This document shows, one piece after another, positions 44,410-52,795 of a stretch of DNA of 64,000 nt; the first letter of the stretch is position 1; each line of letters starts with the position of its first letter. The notes under the pieces were generated by a model, which had not been told where the DNA came from, ran no database searches, and saw only the letters and a program-made list of their open reading frames with translations. Where the stretch lies: positions 343,536 through 407,535 of the forward strand of contig JAHPZH010000001.1 in assembly GCA_019058315.1 (NCBI GenBank). The letters are read 5' to 3'. Source of the DNA: Candidatus Helarchaeota archaeon (GTDB taxonomy: Archaea; Asgardarchaeota; Lokiarchaeia; Helarchaeales; RDOG01). The position numbers and the translations under genes were made by a program.

Positions 44410-45447
44410 TCAAGGATTAATCATTATTTTTAAAGAAGATTTTGGATTGTGAGCAAGATTTATTGCGTCATTTAACTTTTCAAGATTAAAATTATGAGTA
44501 ATTAACTTTTTGACATCGATTTTTCCATTTTTAATCATATTTAGACCAGTTGCATATTCATTCGGAGAGGAAGAATATGAACCAACAAAACAGGCTTCCT
44601 TTTTATAAATAAGATTAGGATCTAAAGGAAATGTTCCTTGCAATGATTCTGCAAAAAATAATACATCCCCACCTCTTCCAATTATTTTAGTACTTTCATT
44701 ATAAATAGCGGGATGGCCTACTGTTACTATAACTAAATCCACACCATTATTTCTAGTAATTTCATTGACTATATCAACAACTCCTATATTATCTGAAGGG
44801 TTTATAAGGTGAGAGGCTCCAAAAGATTCTGCATATTTTAACCGGTAATCCATTAGCTCTGTGCAGAAAATATCTGAAGCATTAAAAGCTTTTGCAATCT
44901 GAACAAAAAGTAAACCGATTGGTCCTGCTCCATAAATAAACACCGAATCTCCTTTTCTAAAACGTGTTTTTCTGAATCCCCTTAAACAACAAGCTAAAGG
45001 TTCCATGAATGCAGCTTCATCAAAACTTAATCCCTCTGGTATATGTAACATTGTATTACGGACATTAGGTTCTGGAACCCTCACATGAGTTGAAAAACCT
45101 CCAGGGTCAAGATTTGTCTTTAAGTATTGATCGCATAATGAATGATGATCTTTTTGACAATAATGGCATACTCCACAACCTGCATGATGGGCTAGGGCTA
45201 CTTTATCTCCCACTTTAAATTCAGTTACCTTTTCACCAAGATCTATAATTTCTCCAGAAACTTCATGTCCAAGGACAATTGGTGTTTTTACAGTTTTATG
45301 TATGGCTTTATGAACGTCAGTTCCGCAAATTCCACAAGATTTGACCCGAACTAAAGCTTCTTGAGCACTAATTTTAGGAAGAGGAAGTTCTTCAACTTTA
45401 AAATCCCCTATATCATAATAAAAAGCCGCCTTCATGTTTTCTTTCAT
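44410..45447 (-). CDS. Zinc-dependent alcohol/polyol dehydrogenase (MDR family)
   Basis: A sorbitol-dehydrogenase-like enzyme of 345 residues. Catalytic zinc: CGICGTDVH and LGHEVSGE; structural zinc loop: CGVCHYCQKDHHSLC. Rossmann motif VFIYGAGPIGLLFV. It probably oxidises a secondary alcohol of a sugar or polyol with NAD. It shares direction with the PfkB-type kinase 65 bases upstream, and a PGI-type isomerase gene is divergent from that kinase, so the three may form one sugar pathway. Exact substrate unknown. Confidence 0.9.
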   Translation of the reverse strand: MKENMKAAFYYDIGDFKVEELPLPKISAQEALVRVKSCGICGTDVHKAIHKTVKTPIVLGHEVSGEIIDLGEKVTEFKVGDKVALAHHAGCGVCHYCQKDHHSLCDQYLKTNLDPGGFSTHVRVPEPNVRNTMLHIPEGLSFDEAAFMEPLACCLRGFRKTRFRKGDSVFIYGAGPIGLLFVQIAKAFNASDIFCTELMDYRLKYAESFGASHLINPSDNIGVVDIVNEITRNNGVDLVIVTVGHPAIYNESTKIIGRGGDVLFFAESLQGTFPLDPNLIYKKEACFVGSYSSSPNEYATGLNMIKNGKIDVKKLITHNFNLEKLNDAINLAHNPKSSLKIMINP

Positions 45448-45512
45448 AAGGATCTATCCAAATAGAATTAAAAAATTAAGTAGGATAATTTAATTTAACA
45501 AAAGAAAAAGTT

Positions 45513-46523
45513 TTAGAATGTTCTTTCTTTTAAAGCTAATTCATTATTATCTATGAATTGAAATATTTCCTCAACTTTTGATGGAAATCCTTCTCTGACT
45601 CCTAATACCATGCATTCAAACGCAGAAAATGCTGTAGCAAATTTAGTAGTTTCAACTAAAGAAAAATTATTCAATTTACTATAAATAACTCCTGCCATAA
45701 AAGCATCTCCTGCACCTGTTGTATCCTTTGCATCAATTTTATAAATTGGGGCAGTGATAATATTGGTTCCATCAGTGACATAAGAGCCATTTTTTCCATC
45801 TGTGCAGGCAATTAATTTGATATTCCAACTAAAAACTTTTTGAATTGCATCTTCTAAATTCGATTCTCCAGTAAGGACAGTAAGTTCTTCTTTGTTTAAT
45901 GAAAGTACATCTGACTGTTTAACAAATTCAATAGCAGAATCCAGTTTTTTTGATAAAATTGACATAGAAGGGGCTGCAAAAATGGGAGCATTTTTCTCTT
46001 TCATTAGATCAATACAACGTTGAATAGTAGCCGTAGCCGTTTTTGAGGTTAGACTAGTCCAAACCAAAGCTCTTGATTTTTTAATTATATCATCATTTAA
46101 TTCATCTGGAGTAATTAAGTTATTTGCACCTTTATACGATAAAATGGACCTGTCTTTTCCCCATGGAGTGAGAAGGATAACCGATAGTCCTGTAGCAACG
46201 CTTTTATCTAAGAAGACTGAATCTATATTGACATTATTATCCTCTAAATCCTTAATACATTCATGCCCTAAAAAATCGTCACCCAACTTTCCTATATATG
46301 CAGTCTTCATATTTAAATATCTTAAATCCACCGAAATGTTAGCTGCACTTCCCCCTGTAACAAAATGCAACTCTTCAACATTTAATTTTGTCGAATACTC
46401 AATTGCTGTATATTTCTTAACAAATCCTTGATCAAACGTTTGTAATCGCATAACATCTGAAACACCAATAATTACGTCTATACACGCCGACCCAATACAT
46501 GCAACATCAATCATTTCGCTCAT
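45513..46523 (-). CDS. PfkB-family carbohydrate kinase
   Basis: A ribokinase-fold sugar kinase of 336 residues. N-terminal signature: VTGGSAANISVDLRYLNMKTAYIGKLGDD at the substrate lid (first PfkB signature). C-terminal signature: DTTGAGDAFMAGV, with the catalytic Asp in GAGD. The family phosphorylates sugars or nucleosides with ATP or ADP. The dehydrogenase gene downstream and the divergent PGI-type isomerase suggest a ketose or deoxysugar acid substrate. It is not an ADP-dependent phosphofructokinase by sequence type. Confidence 0.9.
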   Translation of the reverse strand: MSEMIDVACIGSACIDVIIGVSDVMRLQTFDQGFVKKYTAIEYSTKLNVEELHFVTGGSAANISVDLRYLNMKTAYIGKLGDDFLGHECIKDLEDNNVNIDSVFLDKSVATGLSVILLTPWGKDRSILSYKGANNLITPDELNDDIIKKSRALVWTSLTSKTATATIQRCIDLMKEKNAPIFAAPSMSILSKKLDSAIEFVKQSDVLSLNKEELTVLTGESNLEDAIQKVFSWNIKLIACTDGKNGSYVTDGTNIITAPIYKIDAKDTTGAGDAFMAGVIYSKLNNFSLVETTKFATAFSAFECMVLGVREGFPSKVEEIFQFIDNNELALKERTF

Positions 46524-46683
46524 ATTTATTCTATCCTTAATCTTATTTGTAACCTTTATTTTTTTATCAACTTATTAATTTTTTTTAATAATCAAAGTAA
46601 TTATATTTCGGATAAATATTTCAATAGATTACTTTAAAATGATCTTGATAACTTTGTGGATACGAATTTAACGGTGAAATTAT

Positions 46684-47916
46684 TTGAATTTGAATTTAAA
46701 GCTAGAATATTATCCTAAAGTTAAAAATGAACAATTAAAAGAATATTTTACAAATATTAGGAATAATATAAAAAAATGGGACTCTCCTTTTTTTACTGAT
46801 ACTGAATCTTACTTGAATATGGAAAAAATTAAACAAGTAACCAGAGAAAATATAGATAAAAACATAGAAAACACCATTATTTTAGGAACAGGAGGGTCAA
46901 TTCAAACACTTCTTGCATTAAAACATTTATCTAATAAAAAAATTTTCCCAATACCAAGTTCTAGGAGTGTTGAACTAAAGGGATGCTTAGATAAAACAAC
47001 ACCAGAAAATTCTATTGTTATTCCTATCTCAAGAGGCGGTAAAACATTAGATGTGAATTCAACAATTGGAGTATTTTTAAAACTCGGATATAAATTTTTA
47101 GGAATATCCTCAAAAGGTCCCATGAATGAAATGTTAAAAGAGATTAAATGCCCAATTCTAGAAGTTCCAGATCTTTCAGGTCGCTTCGCTGGGTCTATTA
47201 GTAATGTTGGAATAGTTCCCGCTTTGGTTTCTGGGGTTAAGGTTGAATCTTTTCTAAAAGGATTACAAGAAGGTTATAAATTATTTATGAATAATGATCT
47301 CAATCCTAGTATCGAAATGGCGTCATTTTTGTTCAATTTGTATCAAAAAGGATATAAAGTCGTCTTTTCTATGCCATATTCTAAAAATATTGAAGAAAGT
47401 GTTGCATTATTTGTCCAAGAGATTTCTGAGAGCACAGGTAAAGATGAAAAAGGTTTAATGGGTGCATATCAATCCGCTCCATTATGTCAACATTCGGTGT
47501 TAGAATATCTTTTGGGTGGTAGTAAGGGAGCCGTCATTCCTATACTATGGATAGTTGAAAAAGAAATTCCAGATTTAATTTTAGATTCGTCAATTGATTA
47601 TGTTAACGGTCAGACCGCACAAACTATTGTGAATTATCAAGCAGATGCAACTTTTCAAGCTTTAATTGAAGAATCCGTTCCTTCGGCAAAAATAACAATT
47701 AATACCCCAGAAGCAGCTAATATTGGATATTTAATTTCATTTATTCAATCTACAGTTTATTATCTATGTTTGTTATTGGACGTAAATTGGGCGAACAATC
47801 CAAAGGTAGTGATTGGTAAAAATATCTGTAATGAGGCATTGAAAAATAAAATTCCCTCGGATCAGCGAACAGAAACAAGAAAAAAAATCGCAAATGAAAA
47901 ATTCAAAAATTTTTAA
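46684..47916 (+). CDS. Glucose-6-phosphate-isomerase-like SIS-domain protein
   Basis: A 410-residue two-SIS-domain protein. PGI landmarks are recognisable though diverged: ILGTGGSIQTLLAL, SRGGKTLDVNS in place of SKTGTTxET, GRFAGSISNVG, ESTGKDEKG for the ESNGK active-site Glu region, and PLCQHSVLEYLLGG for the catalytic His segment. It likely isomerises an aldose phosphate to a ketose phosphate. The start is TTG at 46684 with GGTGA six bases upstream; an in-frame TGA just before rules out earlier starts. It is divergent from the PfkB kinase gene. Confidence 0.82.
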   Translation: MNLNLKLEYYPKVKNEQLKEYFTNIRNNIKKWDSPFFTDTESYLNMEKIKQVTRENIDKNIENTIILGTGGSIQTLLALKHLSNKKIFPIPSSRSVELKGCLDKTTPENSIVIPISRGGKTLDVNSTIGVFLKLGYKFLGISSKGPMNEMLKEIKCPILEVPDLSGRFAGSISNVGIVPALVSGVKVESFLKGLQEGYKLFMNNDLNPSIEMASFLFNLYQKGYKVVFSMPYSKNIEESVALFVQEISESTGKDEKGLMGAYQSAPLCQHSVLEYLLGGSKGAVIPILWIVEKEIPDLILDSSIDYVNGQTAQTIVNYQADATFQALIEESVPSAKITINTPEAANIGYLISFIQSTVYYLCLLLDVNWANNPKVVIGKNICNEALKNKIPSDQRTETRKKIANEKFKNF

Positions 47917-48017
47917 TAGGAATGAGTGAAAATTAATGAAATTATATTTATTTTTAAAATTAGCTTATTAAATTTTAAGATATCATAATTAATATCAAAC
48001 CGATAATGGAGAAGAAA

Positions 48018-49229
48018 ATGACTATAACGCGAATGATAATGCCAAAACTAGGCATGACAATGGAAGAAGGTACAGTAGTTCAATGGCTAAAGAAGGAAGG
48101 TGACACTGTTGAAAAAGGTGAAAAAATTCTGGAGATTGAGACCGATAAAGTTACAATTGAGGTGGAGGCACCAGCTACTGGTGTTCTCCGAAAAATTATA
48201 GCAGCTGAAAACAAAATCGTCCCAATTGGGAGAACAATCGCTATAATCGCTGATTCAGATGAAGAAATCGATTTGGAAGCTATTATGGTGGAAGAAACTC
48301 GCACTTTACCAAGCATAACTCTACCCGCTGCTCCAATTTCACACGCAGTAGAAAGACCCACGGGAAGAATAATAACCTCTCCAAGAGCAAAAAAATTTGC
48401 AAAGGAAAAAAATGTAGATTTAAGATACATAAGAGGCACTGGACCTGGTGGACGAATTATTGAGAAGGATGTTATTAATTATTTAGAGCAACCAACGGAT
48501 TTGACGCGAACTGGAGTAAAAATTAAAGAAATTCTTCCTATTAGAGGTATCCGTAAAGTAATTGCTGAAAGAATGTCAAGTAGCTTGCAGACAGCTGCCC
48601 AATTAACGATTACAATGGAAGCGGATGTCTCAGATTTAGCAAGATTTCGCAACTTAATTTTGCCAACAATTGAAAAAAAAGAAGGAATTCGAGTTTCATA
48701 TACTGAAATCCTAGTAAAAGTCGTAGCAAAAGTCCTTGAAGAATTTCCAATTGTTAATTCTATCATTGAGGACAATAGAATAAAATTATTGGATGAGATA
48801 AATATTGGAGTTGCTGTAGCAGCAGAAGAGGCATTAATTGTTCCAGTTATTCATGATGCAAATAAAAAATCTATTTTGGAAATTTCTAAAGTCTCAAAAG
48901 ACCTAATTAATAAAACAAGATCTGGTAAATTATCTTTAAACGACCTAAGTAAGGGAACATTTACAGTTACCAATTTAGGGATGTTTGGAGTCGATATTTT
49001 TACACCGATTTTAAATCCTCCTGAAAGTGGAATTCTTGGGGTTGGTCGTATAATTAAAAAGTGGTTGGTAAAAAATGGGGAAGAACAACCCAAAATAGCT
49101 CCAACAATGCAATTGAGCCTTACTTGGGATCATAGAGTAATAGATGGTCATATTGCCGCTCAATTCTTGAGGAGGATAAAAGAAATAATCGAAAATTATA
49201 ATCAATTATTTAGTTTTAAATGGATTTGA
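48018..49229 (+). CDS. Dihydrolipoamide acyltransferase (E2 of a 2-oxoacid dehydrogenase complex)
   Basis: Three parts in order: a lipoyl domain (about 1-78) with ETDKVTIEVEAP and the lipoylated Lys44; a peripheral-subunit-binding domain (about 115-155: SPRAKKFAKEKNVDLRYI, GTGPGGRIIEKDV); and the catalytic domain to the end with DHRVIDG, where His372 is the expected catalytic residue. The frame opens at 48006, but the ATG at 48018 follows GGAGAAG at good spacing and gives the standard MTITRMIMPKLGMTMEEG start. It should receive acyl groups from the E1 at 16731-18672. No E3 is seen nearby. Confidence 0.94.
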   Translation: MTITRMIMPKLGMTMEEGTVVQWLKKEGDTVEKGEKILEIETDKVTIEVEAPATGVLRKIIAAENKIVPIGRTIAIIADSDEEIDLEAIMVEETRTLPSITLPAAPISHAVERPTGRIITSPRAKKFAKEKNVDLRYIRGTGPGGRIIEKDVINYLEQPTDLTRTGVKIKEILPIRGIRKVIAERMSSSLQTAAQLTITMEADVSDLARFRNLILPTIEKKEGIRVSYTEILVKVVAKVLEEFPIVNSIIEDNRIKLLDEINIGVAVAAEEALIVPVIHDANKKSILEISKVSKDLINKTRSGKLSLNDLSKGTFTVTNLGMFGVDIFTPILNPPESGILGVGRIIKKWLVKNGEEQPKIAPTMQLSLTWDHRVIDGHIAAQFLRRIKEIIENYNQLFSFKWI

Positions 49230-49261
49230 GAAAATAACTTACGCATAGCTAGAAATCTATT

Positions 49262-49801
49262 TTATATCGGACTAATTTTAAGAATACAACCATCTTTGGT
49301 AACATTTATCTCAGTTTTTAACCCAAAATCAGTAGATTCTTCAAACATTTTATTGCAAAAATAACAAGGGTATTCTTCAGGTATAAATTGTTTATCCCTT
49401 TTCCCATATTTGCGTAAAGCTTTACGAAATTGACATTTTTTTAATTCTAAAATTGCTAATTTATCACTAACTTCGAGATGGTAGTGCTTTAATTTATGAA
49501 CCCATTGAAATTTCCGTACAAATCCTTTTAGAAATTGACTAATCATAAAATTTTTTGGTAATTTCCGTATAGCTGCCTTAAGGATAGGATTACTTAGCGG
49601 GGTATTACTTAAATTTTTAAATTTCTCAACTTGAAAATCTAAAAATTTCTTTAAATCAATTCCATTATCTAGACAAAATGAGCATATCGAGTTCTGTGTC
49701 ATATGCCAAATCTCTAAACACGCCTGCCATTTTTCATTATCACTCAATTCATCAGTAATTTCTTTTCCTTTTTTTATTTCTGTTTTCTTAGTTTTTTCCA
49801 A
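49262..49801 (-). CDS. Hypothetical protein, possible ATC-hydrolase/V4R-like
   Basis: A soluble 179-residue protein with a Lys/Glu-rich N-terminus and helical body. Cysteines cluster at CSFC (about 40-43) and near the end (CQFRKALRKYG, then YPCYFCNKMFEE, and GCILKI). This layout recalls the L-2-amino-thiazoline-4-carboxylate hydrolase-like and V4R-like families, but I cannot place it firmly. It converges with the E2 gene (32 bases between stops). Confidence 0.5.
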   Translation of the reverse strand: MEKTKKTEIKKGKEITDELSDNEKWQACLEIWHMTQNSICSFCLDNGIDLKKFLDFQVEKFKNLSNTPLSNPILKAAIRKLPKNFMISQFLKGFVRKFQWVHKLKHYHLEVSDKLAILELKKCQFRKALRKYGKRDKQFIPEEYPCYFCNKMFEESTDFGLKTEINVTKDGCILKISPI

Positions 49802-49902
49802 TTTAGGTTCCCCACTGTTTTATGTTTTAATAAATACAATTTAATTATATTTTAAAATATAATAGCTTATTAGTTGAAAATAGAAGCATGATTTTGATTT
49901 AA

Positions 49903-51447
49903 ATGAATGAAAAAATGAACGTATTACTCATAATAACAGATCAACAGCGGGCTGATCACCTTTCTTGTGCAGGAAATTCAGTTTTAAAGACTCCTAATAT
50001 TGATTCCATAGCAAAAAATGGAGTAAGGTTTACAAATTATTTTTGCACAAATCCAATGTGTATGCCTAATAGAGCGACACTCTTTACAGGGTTATATCCA
50101 AATATGCATGGTGTTAGATGTAACGGAATTAATCTTCCCCCTGAAATTCCAACTATAACTCAAACCCTTAGAAAGAAAGGGTATCACACTATATCTATTG
50201 GAAAAATACACTTTCAACATTATTCTCCAGTAATTAAAAGAAATGCTAAATCATGGGAAAGTATGGATGATTGGACTAGTGAAAAAAAAGGAAAAAGAGT
50301 ACGAGAGAATTTTCCTTTGCCATATTATGGATTTAATGAGGTGGAAATTACTTTAGGTCACGGGGATATCATGACAGGACATTACCAAGATTGGCTAAAG
50401 GAAAAAGCACCCCAACTTAGTAATTATCTAGGAAAGAGATTGGCTCAAAGATGGATGTTAATGCGTTATTTATATGATGAAACTGAATTACCCGAAGAAT
50501 ATTTTCCAACTTCTTATGTTACTGAGAGGACTATTGCGTTTCTTGAAAGATTTGCACAGGGAAAATACGATGATGAGTCCTTTTTCTTACATTGTTCAAT
50601 CCCCGACCCGCATCATCCTGCTTGTCCTCCAGGAAAATATAAAAATATGTATAAACCAGAAGATATAGAACTTCCACCGAATTATATTGACATGGATAAT
50701 TTATCTAATCACAATTTTTTAGGTAACAATATTAAAAAATCAAATTTTAAAGATCAATCAGGGTTGGTCAAGCTATTGGAAATAACCCCAGAAGAAAAAG
50801 TACGAAAATTTATTTCATATACCTATGGATCTATTGCTTTAATTGATTATAATATTGGAAAAATCTTATCTACATTAAAAAATCTTGGTTTAGAAAAGAA
50901 TACAATGGTAATTTTTACAAGCGATCATGGGGATCTAATGGGAGATCATGGACTAACTCTAAAAGGACCGGTCCCTTTCAAAGGAGTTTTAAATATTCCA
51001 TTAATTTGGAAAGTTCCTGGATTAACTAAAAACGCGGTATCATCTTCTCTCGTAAGTTCAGTTGATATTCCAAAAACAATTCTTAAAATTTTAGGAATTA
51101 GAGATAAAACGCTTATAAGAACGTTTCAAGGATTTAATCTTACTCCAATTCTAAAAGATCCAAATCAAAGGATAAGGGATTGTTGTCTTGTAGAGGAAGA
51201 TGAAGAGGGAGGTTTTTTAAAAACTAGATTAAGACATTTGATAACTGAAAATTACAAATTAACTATCTATGAGGACTTTGAAAATTTTGGAGATCTCTAT
51301 AATCGTGATGATGATCCAGGAGAGACAAATAATTTATGGAATAATGATAAATTCAAAGATATACGTAATAATTTATTGAGAAAAATGTTACATGAATCAC
51401 TTAAGATTCAAAGTAGATATCCTGAAACACAAGCTAATATCATTTAA
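49903..51447 (+). CDS. Type I sulfatase
   Basis: A 514-residue alkaline-phosphatase-superfamily sulfatase. LLIITDQQRADHLSC gives the first metal-binding Asp pair. The active-site signature is CMPNRATLFTGL, with Cys53 in the CxPxR motif that is converted to formylglycine. FTSDHGDLMGDHG gives the second metal site. Length and motifs fit choline/arylsulfatase-like enzymes. There is no signal peptide, so it works inside the cell or its export route is not visible. A maturase (anSME) is needed for Cys-type sulfatases; none is in this window. The start is ATG at 49903. Confidence 0.9.
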   Translation: MNEKMNVLLIITDQQRADHLSCAGNSVLKTPNIDSIAKNGVRFTNYFCTNPMCMPNRATLFTGLYPNMHGVRCNGINLPPEIPTITQTLRKKGYHTISIGKIHFQHYSPVIKRNAKSWESMDDWTSEKKGKRVRENFPLPYYGFNEVEITLGHGDIMTGHYQDWLKEKAPQLSNYLGKRLAQRWMLMRYLYDETELPEEYFPTSYVTERTIAFLERFAQGKYDDESFFLHCSIPDPHHPACPPGKYKNMYKPEDIELPPNYIDMDNLSNHNFLGNNIKKSNFKDQSGLVKLLEITPEEKVRKFISYTYGSIALIDYNIGKILSTLKNLGLEKNTMVIFTSDHGDLMGDHGLTLKGPVPFKGVLNIPLIWKVPGLTKNAVSSSLVSSVDIPKTILKILGIRDKTLIRTFQGFNLTPILKDPNQRIRDCCLVEEDEEGGFLKTRLRHLITENYKLTIYEDFENFGDLYNRDDDPGETNNLWNNDKFKDIRNNLLRKMLHESLKIQSRYPETQANII

Positions 51448-51514
51448 AAAGATTTGTTAAATTTTTAAAATATAGGTTTATTAGATATGGTTAGTAATAT
51501 TTTGAGTTTATTAA

Positions 51515-52363
51515 ATGGAAAAACCAGACTGGCTTAAGGTTAATATAAATCTTAACGAATTCGAAAAAGTATCGAATTTATTAAAAAAATTAAATTTAAA
51601 TGTAGTATGTTACCATGCTGCTTGTCCTAATATAGGGGAGTGTTTTGCGAAACATACTGCAACATTCTTAATTCTTGGAAATATTTGCACTCGAAATTGT
51701 GCATTTTGTTCTATTAAAAAAGGAGATCCTCTTCCACCAGATCCCAATGAACCAAAAAATGTAGCTCAAGCTGTTAAGGAATTAAATATAAGACATGCAG
51801 TTATTACTTCTGTTACTCGAGATGACCTTCCAGACTTTGGTTCAACACAATTTGTGAAGACAATACAAGAAATTCGTAATATTCAACCTCAGACTATAAT
51901 TGAAGTTTTAATTCCCGATTTTAATGGCTCACTTACAGCACTAAAGAGGATTATAGAGGAAAAACCTGAAATAATTAATCATAATCTTGAAACAGTTCCT
52001 CGATTATATTCTAAAATAAGACCTCAAGCGAATTATAAAACCTCTTTGGGGATTCTTAAACAAGTTAAAAGGTTAAATTCAAATATTTTTACAAAATCCG
52101 GAATAATGTTAGGACTAGGGGAGACAGAAGATGAAATTATATCTCTAATGAAAGACTTGAGAACTGTTAAATGTGATATTTTAACAATTGGACAATATCT
52201 ACAACCTTCTAAAGAGCAAATCGAGGTTATTGAATATATTAAACCATCTACTTTTCAAAAATTTAAATCTATGGGGGAATCCATTGGGTTTTTATATGTG
52301 AATTCTGGACCATTGGTAAGAAGCTCATTTAATGCAGAAGATTTTTCAAAAAAACATATCTGA
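51515..52363 (+). CDS. lipA: Lipoyl synthase
   Basis: A radical-SAM enzyme that inserts two sulfurs into protein-bound octanoyl chains. The auxiliary cluster ligands CYHAACPNIGEC (Cys32, 37, 43) and the radical-SAM motif CTRNCAFC (Cys58, 62, 65) are complete, and the C-terminal RSSF carries the conserved auxiliary-cluster Ser. Length 282 is normal. It lies about 2.3 kb downstream of the E2 gene on the same strand, with the sulfatase between, and would lipoylate that E2. No octanoyltransferase or lipoate ligase is seen. Confidence 0.95.
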   Translation: MEKPDWLKVNINLNEFEKVSNLLKKLNLNVVCYHAACPNIGECFAKHTATFLILGNICTRNCAFCSIKKGDPLPPDPNEPKNVAQAVKELNIRHAVITSVTRDDLPDFGSTQFVKTIQEIRNIQPQTIIEVLIPDFNGSLTALKRIIEEKPEIINHNLETVPRLYSKIRPQANYKTSLGILKQVKRLNSNIFTKSGIMLGLGETEDEIISLMKDLRTVKCDILTIGQYLQPSKEQIEVIEYIKPSTFQKFKSMGESIGFLYVNSGPLVRSSFNAEDFSKKHI

Positions 52364-52440
52364 ATAAATCCATATAAAAAAAATTAAATTTAAAAAATCA
52401 AAAGACTATCTAATCAAAATTATTAACTTAGATTAAAGAA

Positions 52441-52722
52441 ATGACTAAAATGTCAGACCTCGAAGAAATTAAATTCAATAATTTACAAAAAGTAATCGAA
52501 TTAGCAAAGTCAATGAACGTTCTAGTGATGGATGAGTTATTATTCGAAAAAGCAGAAATTGAAAAACAACCAGTTAATATCATTTTCAAAATTCACGATG
52601 ATGAAAGTATTATCCAAATCTTCCTCGGACTTGCAAAATTCTTCAATACTCTTATAATCCAAAAAGGATATGTCTTTTATATTATAACAACAGATCATCT
52701 AAGTCTCGAGCTTCATTGTTAA
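52441..52722 (+). CDS. Small hypothetical protein, 93 aa
   Basis: A soluble alpha-beta protein: a helix (NNLQKVIELAKSMNV), strand NIIFKIHDDESI, a helix IQIFLGLAKFFNT and strands LIIQKGYVFYIITTDH. No cysteine motif or signal peptide. I do not recognise the family. It follows lipA by 77 bases in the same direction, and the next gene is convergent. Confidence 0.6.
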   Translation: MTKMSDLEEIKFNNLQKVIELAKSMNVLVMDELLFEKAEIEKQPVNIIFKIHDDESIIQIFLGLAKFFNTLIIQKGYVFYIITTDHLSLELHC

Positions 52723-52795
52723 CAAATTTTTATTTTTTGTAATGAAAAAGTGTTTTCAAATAATAAAGCTGGCAAAAAAAAAATTAAAAGAAGTA

